Below, piece after piece: positions 9,079-23,570 of a stretch of DNA of 64,000 bases. Below the pieces are notes generated by a model. The model did not search any database and had not been told where the DNA came from. It saw only the letters and a program-made list of their open reading frames with translations. A program made the translations under genes and the position numbers. The stretch comes from Sipunculus nudus (taxonomy: Eukaryota; Annelida; Sipuncula; Golfingiida; Sipunculidae), in contig CM049313.1 of NCBI GenBank assembly GCA_026874595.1, forward strand, positions 37,290,659 through 37,354,658, given 5' to 3'. Every line of letters begins with the position of its first letter. Positions within the stretch are counted from its first letter, which is position 1.

Positions 9079-11835
9079 GACACATTCTCCAAAACTACAC
9101 ATTACGAATAGTAAAATACAGTTATCATTTATTATCTTTGTTGACTGCAACCTCTATTGTTTGCACGTGGGAAGGAATTTTTTTTACATAAAATAGACTT
9201 GTTTCTTTTGAGTTAGTGAACTTTGTTTAAACGAGAATTCTGCAATCTATCAGGCATCGTTAACACATTCTCCAAAACTACACATTACGAATAGTAAAAT
9301 ACAGTTATCATTTATTATCTTTGTTTACTGCAACCTCTATTGTTTGCACATGCGAAAAAAATTTTTTTTTTACATAAAATAGACTTGTTCTTTTGAGTTA
9401 GTGAATTTTGTTTAAACGAGAATTCTACAATCTATCAGGTATCCTTAACACATTCTCCAAAACTACACATTACGAATAGTAAAATACAGTTATCATTTAT
9501 TATCTTTGTTGACTGCAACCTCTATTGTTTGCACGTGGGAAGGAATTTTTTTTACATAAAATAGACTTGTTTCTTTTGAGTTAGTGAACTTTGTTTAAAC
9601 GAGAATTCTGCAATCTATCAGGCATCGTTAACACATTCTCCAAAACTACACATTACGAATAGTAAAATACAGTTATCATTTATTATCTTTGTTGACTGCA
9701 ACCTCTATTGTTTGCACATGCGAAGGAATTTTTTTTTTACATAAAATAGACTTGTTCTTTTGAGTTAGTGAATTTTGTTTAAACGAGAATTCTACAATCT
9801 ATCAGGTATCCTTAACACATTCTCCAAAACTACACATTACGAATAGTAAAATACAGTTATCATTTATTATCTTTGTTGACTGCAACCTCTATTGTTTGCA
9901 CGTGGGAAGGAATTTTTTTTACATAAAATAGACTTGTTTCTTTTGAGTTAGTGAACTTTGTTTAAACGAGAATTCTGCAATCTATCAGGCATCGTTAACA
10001 CATTCTCCAAAACTACACATTACGAATAGTAAAATACAGTTATCATTTATTATCTTTGTTGACTGCAACCTCTATTGTTTGCACATGCGAAGGAATTTTT
10101 TTTTTACATAAAATAGACTTGTTCTTTTGAGTTAGTGAATTTTGTTTAAACGAGAATTCTACAATCTATCAGGTATCCTTAACACATTCTCCAAAACTAC
10201 ACATTACGAATAGTAAAATACAGTTATCATTTATTATCTTTGTTGACTGCAACCTCTATTGTTTGCACGTGCGAAGGAATTTTTTTTACATAAAATAGAC
10301 TTGTTTCTTTTGAGTTAGTGAACTTTGTTTAAAAGAGAATTCTGCAATCTATCAGGCATCCTTAACACATTCTCCAAAACTACACATTACGAATAGTAAA
10401 ATACAGTTATCATTTATTATCATTGTTGACTGCAACCTCTATTGTTTGCACGTGCGAAGGAATTTTTTTTACATAAAATAGACTTGTTTCTTTTGAGTTA
10501 GTGAACTTTGTTTAAACGAGAATTCTGCAATCTATCAGGCATCGTTAACACATTCTCCAAAACTACACATTACGAATAGTAAAATACAGTTATCATTTAT
10601 TATCTTTGTTGACTGCAACCTCTATTGTTTGCACATGCGAAGGAATTTTTTTTTTACATAAAATAGACTTGTTCTTTTGAGTTAGTGAATTTTGTTTAAA
10701 CGAGAATTCTACAATCTATCAGGTATCCTTAACACATTCTCCAAAACTACACATTACGAATAGTAAAATACAGTTATCATTTATTATCTTTGTTGACTGC
10801 AACCTCTATTGTTTGCACGTGGGAAGGAATTTTTTTTACATAAAATAGACTTGTTTCTTTTGAGTTAGTGAACTTTGTTTAAACGAGAATTCTGCAATCT
10901 ATCAGGCATCGTTAACACATTCTCCAAAACTACACATTACGAATAGTAAAATACAGTTATCATTTATTATCTTTGTTGACTGCAACCTCTATTGTTTGCA
11001 CATGCGAAGGAATTTTTTTTTTACATAAAATAGACTTGTTCTTTTGAGTTAGTGAATTTTGTTTAAACGAGAATTCTACAATCTATCAGGTATCCTTAAC
11101 ACATTCTCCAAAACTACACATTACGAATAGTAAAATACAGTTATCATTTATTATCTTTGTTGACTGCAACCTCTATTGTTTGCACGTGCGAAGGAATTTT
11201 TTTTACATAAAATAGACTTGTTTCTTTTGAGTTAGTGAACTTTGTTTAAACGAGAATTCTGCAATCTATCAGGCATCGTTAACACATTCTCCAAAACTAC
11301 ACATTACGAATAGTAAAATACAGTTATCATTTATTATCTTTGTTGACTGCAACCTCTATTGTTTGCACGTGCGAAGGAATTTTTTTTTTACATAAAATAG
11401 ACTTGTTCTTTTGAGTTAGTGAATTTTGTTTAAACGAGAATTCTACAATCTATCAGGTATCCTTAACACATTCTCCAAAACTACACATTACGAATAGTAA
11501 AATACAGTTATCATTTATTATCTTTGTTGACTGCAACCTCTATTGTTTGCACGTGCGAAGGAATTTTTTTTACATAAAATAGACTTGTTTCTTTTGAGTT
11601 AGTGAACTTTGTTTAAAAGAGAATTCTGCAATCTATCAGGCATCGTTAACACATTCTCCAAAACTACACATTACGAATAGTAAAATACAGTTATAATTTA
11701 TTATCATTGTTGACTGCAACCTCTATTGTTTGCACGTGCGAAGGAATTTTTTTTACTTAAAATAGACTTGTTTCTTTTGAGTTAGTGAACTTTGTTTAAA
11801 CGAGAATTCTGCAATCTATCTGGCATCCTTAACTC
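9079..11835 (+). repeat. 183/184-bp satellite array, ~15 monomers
   Basis: The word CACATTCTCCAAAACTACAC recurs at 9081, 9264, 9449, 9632, 9816, 9999, 10183, 10366, 10549, 10733, 10916, 11100, 11283, 11467 and 11650, spaced 183-185 bp. Each monomer holds an A-rich core, a T8-T10 run, GTTTAAAC (or the variant TTTAAAAG) and GAATTC. Monomers alternate between an A type (GTGAACTTTG, CTGCAATC, CAGGCATCGT) and a B type (GTGAATTTTG, CTACAATC, CAGGTATCCT), so the main higher-order unit is a ~367-bp dimer. The last two monomers depart from strict alternation. There is no coding potential. Confidence 0.95.
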
Positions 11836-12288
11836 TACACATTCAGGCTTGAAAGTTTGCCTGCACAGTGTGTAAAGTGTAGTATTGAGCTCAGTACAAG
11901 CTATAGGGTGATATACTGAATAATAAAGACTCTTTCTTCTTCATAAAGGCTCCGTGTGGATTTGCAGGAAAATATGTAGATTTACTTTTTTTCTTAAAGA
12001 AGACGGACACTTCTGTAATGCATAGATAACAATGCAAACCTTTTGACATATAATAAAATGATGACATACACATTCAAACCATTTTAATCGGAGTATATCT
12101 CATATTATATATAACCTGGAGAAGTTTCCATTCTCCACGAGTATACATTCCTTTATTTCGCATAATTAACATAATTATTATACATATAATCAATTTTTTA
12201 AACGAATTAAATAGAATTAGCATATATTAATTGCTATTCATTTTTAATGAGTGAATATGCAAGTATCAACATATTTGGTTTATAACTA

Positions 12289-12465
12289 TGTACAGGTAAT
12301 ATCATTTTGTACCAGGTAATATCATTTTGTACCAGGTAGTATCATTATGTACAAGGTAATATCATTATGTACTAGGTAATATCATTATATACAAGGTAAT
12401 ATCATTATGTACCAGGTAACATCATTATGTACCAGGTAATATCATTTTATACAAGGTAATATATA
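12289..12465 (+). repeat. 20-bp minisatellite (GGTAATATCATTATGTACCA)
   Basis: About nine head-to-tail 20-bp units with few substitutions. AT-rich and non-coding. Confidence 0.9.
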
Positions 12466-15400
12466 TAAAGAATGAAATAATAAGTAATGTTCGATATCTA
12501 GTCATGGGTTATGTTATGAATAAAGGTGTTATGGTATATTTGAACTGAGTTGTTGTTTTCGTGAAATAGTGGAAATATCAACAATTAGAAACACCCAGAA
12601 TTCCCTGTAAAAGGAACGGGGATGACCTTGCATAGTAAATGAGAGTATGCTCCCCTCTCAACCTGACGATGACGTCTTTGTACAGAGATAATATATTGAC
12701 TGATGGTAACAGGCATCAGCTCTCATGTAGGATGTACATTATATATATAATACTAAAAACCTGCATTCAAATGAATGCAAGCCTCCGCCATGTTTTGCAT
12801 TCAGTTATTCGTCCCTCTTTCCTTGATTTATTCTTCAATGAGTTGTAAAGGTTCCTTGATTTTCCAGAATCCAGATCATGTGCTCATCCACACCAAAAAC
12901 TCAAAAACCGATTCTTTTTTGGCTCACTCTCGAAATGATGTGATAATTTCATGGGATTCCGTTCATGACTGCGTGAGTTTGTGAACAATCGCATACCCAC
13001 CTGGCGAAAGCAATAAATATCTTATATATGATGTAATTTGATGTAATACACAGTACGTGATACTGAGCATTCAATAGGTTTGCTTACAGTCTGAAACTAT
13101 CAGGCCAGGTATTAATGCTTTTCCTGCGGATGTTTGAAGCTCCATTCTAAAGTTAAGTATACTGAAGTTAATCTATATTTTTACGTAATTGTAAATCTTA
13201 TTAGATAAAAATATGAAAAATTTATTGTAAATTTTATGATTTTTATATATAAACTTCTTAATTTTAATAACAGAATTACAGATTGAAATAATAAAAATAG
13301 GATCAAAATCTACTTGTACTGGAGTCCGGGTAACATATATTCAGAAGGTATATTTGGTAAAATTGCATGCTTGAATATCACAAAAACTAACAAGCAGTTT
13401 ATATTCATCGGTTACCGAGCCTTAAACATGTGCAAGTTAATTTATACATAATATGTACATAATATACAGCAGATTTTGGAGGGGGTGAGATTTATGAGTT
13501 ACATGTATATGCTAAGGAGTAGATTCCCACGCTATTTGCGTTACTTAGTAAAGGCGTCACCAAGTCAAATTAATAGGCCTTGTTTTGCATCGGTAAACAG
13601 ATTTCTATTTAAATCCTTATACATAGACTTGTCAGGCGGTCAGTTATCATGTGTATGTTCATGCAGATATAAATTACTCTTTTTCACTCTTTCTAACCAG
13701 CATCCTTTTTTACCTCTTTTTCAGTAAAAGATTTCCAAGATTTACTTTTTCTCTCTTGCTCTAACAATACAGTTAACACAAGATGGGTCACTTTACAATT
13801 TTTGTGTTGGCAAATGTCCAGCACGTGTATGAACATGTCTAAAACGCAATTATCTTCAGGAAGAGGCATGGGCATCATGCATGTTTCTGACTTTGGAAGT
13901 TAAATATATATACATACATTTATCTGAAGCACATCTTTTTCCAGTTTATAATGAAAAAAGATAATTATTGCTAATTTTACTCTTTTTTCGCTCTTTTATT
14001 TCAAAGAAGGCTGCATTTTTTCGAGAACACTTACTCTCTTCGGTCATTTACCTTTGGCAGGCCTGCTACCGGGCTGTTTATTATTAATATTTGAAACTTA
14101 AATAAATAAAATAAAACGTTATCCAATGCTTCCATTGGCGACAGTTCTGAAGTGTGTGCCAATTCACATTGGTTTTACCAGATTATCGTATTGTTTCAGT
14201 AGTACCTGCTGACATCTGGTGGAAAGTTATATAACTAATCAATCGGCGTATAACTTTTGATAAAGGAAATTAAGTCGGGTAACTGCACAACACTGGCTTG
14301 ACGTAGATGATTGCGCGATTGACATATTTGTGTGCTGGGTGACCCCCCCCCCCCCTTGATCCACTCATGGTGACCAACGATACCGTATTATGTATGATGT
14401 GTGTCTCATGTAGAGACCAAGCAATGCCCTTCTGTACTTGAAACGCAGTCACAATAACTGGTCGATTTTGTCAAAATTTTGGTGTACAGTTGCTTAAATA
14501 ACGATTCATTTAGATTAAAACTAGCACATTACCTAGGACAGCATTTGGAAGCAGGTTTGTGGGAGAGGTGACTTTGCAGAAGCAAGGGATATCCAAACCA
14601 GTCAACCGAAAAACATGATTATGAGTAAAATAAATTTCATACTCGATTTGGCCATATAAGAAGGGAAGCGATCTAGACCAAAAGAAACGTTGTGTGTATA
14701 GGATAACTAGAGCTTCTGTGGGGGGGGGGGGGGGGGGTTGTTTTTGGTGTGTTATAGGATGCAGAAATTTGCCTGATAAATAGACATATATTGTTGAGTA
14801 ATAAATTCTGCTTAAATCTTAAACCAAGTTATGACAAGAACATTCTTTTACTGTACACTTTGAGGTCTAAAGGATAAAGCCGTGTATGATGATTCTTATA
14901 AATTTTACCAGAAACTCTGGTTATAACTTTGGTGGAAAGGACCCTGTCTGAATTATAGCCAGTCTTAGCCAGGGGTCTTAAACATCCCTAATACATCTCT
15001 GCAGGTGTCATACTTAAAGGGGGTCAAAAGACCATGCAGTCACATATTCCTTTTTTTTGTGAATATTTCAAATTAAGGTATTGTGAAGGATTTTTGGAAA
15101 TTCATGAATCCGTGTGTCGTGGATGCTATTTAGAGATCGGAAAAAAAAGTGTTAATGTTGATGACGTTTACCGTAATAAGTGTACCCCGCTAGAAGGATA
15201 AAATGAAAGGGGTATTCATCACAAAATGTTGTGGTTACAAAAGCCGGTGTGATTTACATGTACAAATTATTATAGATAATATAAAATTTTAATTATGTTG
15301 CCGTAGGGATAATTTTTATTACATTTTCCCTTTAGGTATATCATGCACAGTTTTTGTGACCCTGAGAGAATCGTAAAGGGAGACTAATTGAAATGAGTGA

Positions 15401-16021
15401 TAGCACCTGGGGACAGTTGTTTAAAAACGCTCAGGTATTCCAGCCCTGGAAACCGCTCCGTATTGTTCTCAAGGAAATAACTACCTGTCTTTCTACCTAA
15501 TTGCCACGTTCCAGTCCTGCAAATAGTGCCATCCATAATGGTTCACCTGTGTCAATGGCTAATTATCAGCATATAGTTCACTGGTTGGTGTGAAAGGTCT
15601 GGCTGGGACAAGGAAGGGCAGGTGAACATGAATACATTATTGTATAGTCTTGTGTTGTAGATAGATCCATGATAGAAGAACGCACCTAGTCATCAGCAGT
15701 GACGAGCCCTACAGTGCTGTGGTGCAGATTTGTCCTTAAATGGAGTTAAGGTTTAGAGGGTAATAATATATAGGTAGAGGCTATACGGAGCATTAGGTCA
15801 CGGCCGAATATTGCATTGTCATTTATGAACTGTTTTTTCTTGTGAATTATCTCATTGGGCTCTGTTGTCCATCAAATCCGTGCATTTTCTCGGACAGTCC
15901 CTGCATCAAAATACCTAGGATTCATCAAACGTAATCAAACTTACATGGGGAGGGGGGGGGGGGGCTTTAACCGTCGCAAATCTTAATTTCATTCACGATA
16001 TCACGCAACCAGCTCATTTAA
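12466..16021. other. Intergenic, no gene seen
   Basis: AT-rich sequence with a poly-C run (14342-14355), an 18-bp poly-G run (14720-14737) and a poly-G run near 15951-15964. The longest open frames (60-83 codons) have no recognisable domains and are expected by chance. Confidence 0.5.
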
Positions 16022-16268
16022 GATCTCTACCAGATAACACCGTCTCTACCGGATAACAGGGTCTGTACCAGATAACATAGTCTGTACCAGATAACACCGT
16101 CTCTACCATATACACAGTCTCTAACGGATGACACAGTCTCTATCAGATAACATAGTCTCTTCCGGATAACAGATTCTCCACAAGTGAGCACAGTCTCTAC
16201 CAGATAACATAGTCTCTACCGGATAACAGAGTCATCACAAGTGAGCACAGTCTCTACCAGATAACACA
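16022..16268 (+). repeat. Degenerate ~20-bp tandem (CTCTACCAGATAACACAGT)
   Basis: Around a dozen imperfect copies, mixed with the variants TACCGGATAACAG and CACAAGTGAGCACAG. Non-coding. Confidence 0.8.
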
Positions 16269-16734
16269 GCTAGGTCATTTTTAGATCGAGCTTATCATTT
16301 TATCGGCATGCACAAATGTTTGATTGTATTTGATACTCCTGTGACACCCCCCCCCCCCCACTTGTGTCAACTGGGAACTTTTTTCTGTTAACATCTAAGC
16401 GGAGACTTTTTTGTCCCTTTAAATGACAAAAATTGTGTTTCAACTGCAGACACACATGTGATTAAAAATTATATCTTAACATCTAGCGAAAGAATAGCGA
16501 AAGCGCTTTAATCATATTAAAAATATTAACCCTTGTCTGAAATTTATATTTTTACTATTGAATTTACTCTAGTGAATAGATCCCCATCTCATATCGAAAG
16601 GTAAAATATACGTTACTAAGAATTTATATCCATTAGGAATCTACATTTACATAAAACAATAGATTCAACAGTATAAGAGTTTTATCTTAAAATTTAATTT
16701 TTTAGTATTTAGTTTTGGATACAGATTGCACCAC

Positions 16735-17512
16735 ATGCACCAGTACCTATAGATTGCACCACTTGCACCAATACCTACAGATAGCACCACTTGCACCAAT
16801 ACCTACAGATTGCTCCACTTGCACCAATACTTACGGATAGCACCACTTGCACCAATATCTACAGATTGCACCACTTGTACCAATACCTACAGATTGCACC
16901 ACTTGTACCAATACCTACAGATTGCACCACTTGTACCAATACCTACAGATTGCGCCACTTGTACCAATACCTACATATTGCACCACTTGTACCAATACCT
17001 ACGGATAGCACCACTTGTACCAATACCTACAGATTGCACCACTTGTACCAATACCTACAGATTGCACCCTTGTACCAATACCTACAGATTGCACCACTTG
17101 TACCAATACCTACAGATTGCATCCTTGTACCAATACCTACAGATTGCACCACTTGTACCAATACCTACGGATAGCACCACTTGTACCAATACCTACGGAT
17201 AGCACCACTTGTACCAATACCTACAGATTGCACCACTTGTACCAATATCTACAGATTGCACCACTTGTACCAATACCTACAGATTGCACCCTTGTACCAA
17301 TACCTACAGATTGCACCACTTGTACCAATACCTACGGATAGCACCACTTGTACCAATACCTACAGATTGCACCACTTGTACCAATACCTACAGATTGCAC
17401 CACCTGTACCAATACCTACAGATTGCACCACTTGTACCAATACCTACGGATAGCACCACTTGTACCAATACCTACAGATTGCACCACTTGTACCAATACC
17501 TACAGATTGCAG
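16735..17512 (+). repeat. 28-bp minisatellite, ~28 copies
   Basis: The unit ATTGCACCACTTGTACCAAT + ACCTACAG is repeated with 27-bp variants (CACCCTTG for CACCACTTG) and TACGGATAG variants. 28 is not a multiple of three and the unit has few stops, so long open frames with a 28-residue repeat (QYLQIAPLVPIPTDC...) appear in every + frame. They are by-products of the repeat, not genes. Confidence 0.95.
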
Positions 17513-17515
17513 ACA

Positions 17516-17996
17516 ATGTAGCATGTGGAAATTCACTCTGTGCATGCGCATAAGTAGGTAAAGACAACTGTATATAATAATTGTATATAATATATTAAGT
17601 CCACTGTGATGAAGCCTTTTTACTTACAGTGTAGAGGGTGCCCTTTTCGACACAAAAATCTGATAAGTAGAATAATATACGTTTAATACTGAAATTTATC
17701 GTCTAGTACATTGTCCTTCTTTATACTTCTTCATGCAAAAGGTATATACTTATTTACCTGTGCCAGGGTGTCAAACTTTAACAAAGAGTTTAGCTTGTAA
17801 ATTAATATAATATTAAATCAGTTCACCATGAGCTATGCACATTTGCAAAAACACAGACAATCTATAAAAAGTTAAGTTCTAGCTCAATCAGTAGCCACAC
17901 ATTTGCTCCCACCGTTATAAGCGAGGCGAGTTAAAAAATGGAATTAGTATTGAACATTTGTGGCAAGAAAAAAATGAGACTTTGTTACAATGTTTG
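17516..17996. other. Spacer, nothing recognised
   Basis: AT-rich single-copy-looking DNA between the minisatellite and the first Helitron-like element. Confidence 0.5.
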
Positions 17997-19869
17997 TTGC
18001 TTGCCGGAATCAAAGATTTCGGCAAGCATGTTGGTCAGTTGCGTATGTCTGTTTGTCTGTCTGTCTCTTTGTTGCTTGCCGGAAATCTTCGATTTTCGCA
18101 AGCATGTTGATCACCCGCGTATGTTTGTTTGTTTGTTTGTCTGTCTGTTTGTCTGTATGTACACGCGCTAGAGGCCACAGTTTTTAAGCAATCGCTCTGA
18201 AACTTATACATAAACTGTAAGATCTGTTCTCCTCGGAGCCTATTGTTTTTGGTCATGATCGGTCAAAGGTCAAGGTCAGGGTCACCAAAAAACCTAAAAT
18301 CTTTATTTTCTTCATATCTTCGTCAATAAAAATCGTAGCCGCATAATCTGTAGCTCATTTTATTCCTCACTATGTTAGCTTTCCAAGTGCTGGCAAATTT
18401 TTCCGGTCAATGGTTACCATGGTAACGTATTTTGGGGGGAAAATCAGAAAATTCGAAAATTTCCCTCAAAATTTCTCATTTTTTAAGTTAGAGAGGCCTA
18501 GTTTTTTGCAATGCGTAGCATTTAATATGCTCTATGCGAAATTAATGTAAGTCTCGCAAAATCTCGTGCCATGTGTCGTCAAATGGGACTTTTCGAGATT
18601 TCATTAAAAACGATTTAGAGGTGGCAGTTTTACAGCTAAGGTTCTAAAAGTGACAGATTTTCTGTTTTTCTGTATTATCTCGAACTTGTTTTTTTCATTT
18701 TTTGAAATTAGCCACCAGGGGGCGTGGTACTGGAAACACTGCAACTTACCATTTTTCTGCAATACCAAAAAAAATATTAAACGTGGCACAATGTTTACTG
18801 TCTTATCTGAAACTAGGATCGTCGGCTTATTCCTGCGTACATGTAGCTTTGCGCTGCTGTTACCATGGTAACCAAATTTTGGGGTAAAACTTGGCAATCT
18901 GAAAATAATAAGTTTTTTGCTTCTATCTCTGTTAATATTTATACTACAAGTGTCTAGTTTTCTGCATGAGGTAGCATTCCCTTGCCACTAATGCAGTTAA
19001 TTGCAAGTCTCGTAGAATCTCGCTCTGTTTTCCGTCAAACGAGAAATTACGAGATTTCACAGAAATGCATATAACTTGGTCACCTTTTCGGCTAAAGAGG
19101 AGCAGTTTTCCGCATTTTGTTGCGTTTTGGGAGCTTAACAAGATAATAACTTATATCTCGCCACATCTCGTACCATCTCCCGCCAAACGAGAATATTCGA
19201 GAATTCGAACAAATGTCTATATCTCTGTCATTTGAATGCCAGAGATTTTATTTTTCTATTGTTCAAGATTCACTTGACTAGTTTGAAGTGACAAAATTGA
19301 ATATCTCGTCATATCTCGCATCATTTCTTGTCAAACGAGAACATGGGACCATTCAAAGATACGCCGATAATTCTGTTATTTTAATGCTGAAGACCTTTAG
19401 TTTTCAGCATTCGATAGCGTCTAACACTCTCGGTCACATTATGTGTTTATATTGTAAGTTTCGTCAAATCTGGGATCGTTTTTTTTTTCAAATAAAAAAG
19501 TACATCCTATTGCCGTGACCATAAGTGGCGGCAGTATGTGATAGTAAATGTCGGCAGGGGCATTACACTTGACAGTTGGAGCCGTGTTCTGTGGGTGTGC
19601 GATGGCCCATGAAGAAGACTTCTATTGTGTTGTTATCGTCTTCCTTTGATTGCTGCTTCGTAAGCTTCACAGACCAGCGCCAACCACCTGGTTGCCATGT
19701 GTCCTCAATGTAAACAACCTTTGCTGTTTTCCTTTCCCAAAGATATGTATGGTAGCCTGTTCACTTGTCCTTAGATTGTTTATTGTTGGTGTATTGAAGT
19801 AAAATAAAATGCCAGGTTTTCCTGCATATTGATTGTAAATTGAATAAAATCATACAAGAACCAACCAAT

Positions 19870-22800
19870 GTTCTATGACCACTATTTCAGATATGAGATC
19901 AGAACAATTGATTTCTGCATAAACCACTATGACCAGATTTGATAAACTTTAAAGTGGTCTATATTTTTTTCTGAAGAAGTTGAGCTCTATGCTTGGAGAT
20001 GCCAGCCAGTGGGTGTGAATGGATTGCAATGAAACCCAAGCCAGGTGTTTGTGAAGAGTCTGGTGGAGATGAAGGGGGCCAAAACCTATTTGACTGTGTA
20101 TAAGCATAAACTGGCCTCAAATCAGGTTTCTGGGGGCATGAAATTTTTGTTTGTGGGAACGGGGTAATATTTTCTTGTTTCCCTGTATATACACCCTAAA
20201 CTGGGCCTAATGACACCAAAACCAGGTTTGTGGGACCATCAGTACAGATTTGAGGGGGGAAAATGGATTTTATCTGTATATCACTATGTTCACTGTGTCC
20301 AGATTTGGAAATTCAAACTGGTCCTAATTTTTTTTCTGATGGAGTTGAGCCAAATGCTTTGAGATACCAGCCAGTGGGTGTAAATGGATTGCAATGATAC
20401 CAAACCAGGTGTGTGTGTTGAGTTTTGTGGAGATGAGGGGGGCCAGAACCTATCTGACTGTGTATAAGCATAAACTGGCCTGAAATCAGGTTTCTGGGGG
20501 CTTGAAATTCTTGTTTGTGTCAACAGGGTAATATTATCTTGTTTCCCTGTATATACACCTTGAATTGGGCCTAATGACACCTAAACCATGTTTTAGGGAC
20601 CATCATTACAAAAATGAGGTAAAAAAAATGGATTTTCCCTGTATATCACTATGTTCACTGTGTCCAGATTTGGGAATTCAAACTGGCCCTAATTTTTTTT
20701 CTGAGGGAGTTGAGCCAAATGCTTGGTGATGCCAGCCAGTGGGTGTAAATGGATTGCAATGATACCCAAACCAGGAGTGTGTGTTGAGTTTTGTGGATAT
20801 GAAGGGGGCCAGAACCTATTTGACTGTGTATAAGCATAAACTGGCCTGAAATCAGGTTTCTGGGGGCATGAAATTTTTGTTTGTGGGAACAGGGTAATAT
20901 TATCTTGTTTCCCTGTATAAACACACTAAACTGGGCCTAATGACACCAAAACCAGGTTTGTGGGACCATCAGTACAGATTTGAGGGGGAAAAATGGATTT
21001 TATCTGTATATCACTATGTTCACTGTGTCCAGATTTGGAAATTCAAACTGGTCCTAATTTTTTTTTCTGATGGAGTTGAGCCAAATGCTTTGAGATACCA
21101 GCCAGTGGGTGTAAATGGATTGCAATGATACCAAACCAGGTGTGTGTGTTGAGTTTTGTGGAGATGAGGGGGGCCAGAACCTATCTGACTGTGTATAAGC
21201 ATAAACTGGCCTGAAATCAGGTTTCTGGGGGCTTGAAATTCTTGTTTGTGTCAACAGGGTAATATTATCTTGTTTCCCTGTATATACACCTTGAATTGGG
21301 CCTAATGACACCTAAACCATGTTTTAGGGACCATCATTACAAAAATGAGGTAAAAAAAATGGATTTTCCCTGTATATCACTATGTTCACTGTGTCCAGAT
21401 TTGGGAATTCAAACTGGCCCTAATTTTTTTTCTGAGGGAGTTGAGCCAAATGCTTGGTGATGCCAGCCAGTGGGTGTAAATGGATTGCAATGATACCCAA
21501 ACCAGGAGTGTGTGTTGAGTTTTGTGGATATGAAGGGGGCCAGAACCTATTTGACTGTGTATAAGCATAAACTGGCCTGAAATCAGGTTTCTGGGGGCAT
21601 GAAATTTTTGTTTGTGGGAACAGGGTAATATTATCTTGTTTCCCTGTATAAACACACTAAACTGGGCCTAATGACACCAAAACCAGGTTTGTGGGACCAT
21701 CAGTACAGATTTGAGGGGGAAAAATGGATTTTATCTGTATATCACTATGTTCACTGTGTCCAGATTTGGAAATTCAAACTGGTCCTAATTTTTTTTTCTG
21801 ATGGAGTTGAGCCAAATGCTTTGAGATACCAGCCAGTGGGTGTAAATGGATTGCAATGATACCAAACCAGGTGTGTGTGTTGAGTTTTGTGGAGATGAGG
21901 GGGGCCAGAACCTATCTGACTGTGTATAAGCATAAACTGGCCTGAAATCAGGTTTCTGGGGGCTTGAAATTCTTGTTTGTGTCAACAGGGTAATATTATC
22001 TTGTTTCCCTGTATATACACCTTGAATTGGGCCTAATGACACCTAAACCATGTTTTAGGGACCATCATTACAAAAGTGAGGTAAAAAAAATGGATTTTCC
22101 CTGTATATCACTATGTTCACTGTGTCCAGATTTGGGAATTCAAACTGGCCCTAATTTTTTTTCTGAGGGAGTTGAGCCAAATGCTTGGTGATGCCAGCCA
22201 GTGGGTGTAAATGGATTGCAATGATACCCAAACCAGGAGTGTGTGTTGAGTTTTGTGGATATGAAGGGGGCCAGAACCTATTTGACTGTGTATAAGCATA
22301 AACTGGCCTGAAATCAGGTTTCTGGGGGCATGAAATTTTTGTTTGTGGGAACAGGGTAATATTATCTTGTTTCCCTGTATAAACACACTAAACTGGGCCT
22401 AATGACACCAAAACCAGGTTTGTGGGACCATCAGTACAGATTTGAGGGGGAAAAATGGATTTTATCTGTATATCACTATGTTCACTGTGTCCAGATTTGG
22501 AAATTCAAACTGGTCCTAATTTTTTTTTCTGATGGAGTTGAGCCAAATGCTTTGAGATACCAGCCAGTGGGTGTAAATGGATTGCAATGATACCAAACCA
22601 GGTGTGTGTTGAGTTTTGTGGAGATGAGGGGGGCCAGAACCTATCTGACTGTGTATAAGCATAAACTGGCCTGAAATCAGGTTTCTGGGGGCTTGAAATT
22701 CTTGTTTGTGTCAACAGGGTAATATTATCTTGTTTCCCTGTATATACACCTTGAATTGGGCCTAATGACACATAAAAAACCATGTTTTAGGGACCATCAT

Positions 22801-23570
22801 TACAAAAATGAGGTAAAAAAAATGGATTTTCCCTGTATATCACTATGTTCACTGTGTCCAGATTTGGGAATTCAAACTGGCCCTAATTTTTTTTCTGAGG
22901 GAGTTGAGCCAAATGCTTGGTGATGCCAGCCAGTGGGTGTAAATGGATTGCAATGATACCCAAACCAGGAGTGTGTGTTGAGTTTTGTGGATATGAAGGG
23001 GGCCAGAACCTATTTGACTGTGTATAAGCATAAACTGGCCTGAAATCAGGTTTCTGGGGGCATGAAATTTTTGTTTGTGGGAACAGGGTAATATTATCTT
23101 GTTTCCCTGTATATACACACTAAACTGGGCCTAATGACACCAAACCCAGGTTTGTGGGACCATCAGTACAGATTTGAGGGGAAAAAATGGATTTTTTCTG
23201 TATATCACTATGTCCACTGTGTCCAGATTTGGAAATTCAAACTGGCCCTAATTTTTTTTCTGAGGGATTTGAACCAAATGCTTTGAGATTCCAGCCAGTG
23301 GGTGTAAATGGATTGCAATGATAGCCAAACCAGGTGTGTGTGATGAGTCTGGTGGAGATGAGGTGGTCCAAAACACTATTTGCCTGTGTATAATAAGCCA
23401 TATACTGTCCTCAGCTGAAATCAGCTTTCTGGGGGCTTGAAATGTTTGCTGGTGGGAACAAGGTAATATTATCTTGTTATCATGGATATACACCCTAAAA
23501 TGGGTCTAAGAACACCAAATACATGCATGTTGGACCATGAGTACAGATTTGAGGTAACAAATTGTCTGTC
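19870..23570 (+). repeat. 365-bp satellite array, dimeric 731-bp units, in E1
   Basis: The phrase CCAGCCAGTGGGTGT recurs about every 365 bp (near 20000, 20370, 20735, 21100, 21466, 21831, 22197, 22561, 22927, 23291). Alternate monomers differ consistently (CTGATGGAGTTG versus CTGAGGGAGTTG; GGGGGCTTG versus GGGGGCATG). Blocks of 731 bp are almost identical, which points to recent homogenisation as dimers. The short frames inside repeat with the array and are not genes. Confidence 0.95.

Noticed and set aside
9079-11835. CRISPR array
   Set aside because: The whole 183-bp unit repeats without unique spacers and the context is a eukaryotic genome.
16791-17553. Repeat protein encoded by the + strand frames
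   Set aside because: The frames are open only because the 28-bp unit lacks stops; the same peptide appears in all frames, and there is no promoter or splice context.
20290-23493. Repeated short frames of 60-92 codons on both strands
   Set aside because: They recur every 731 bp with the satellite and differ in length by chance stops.
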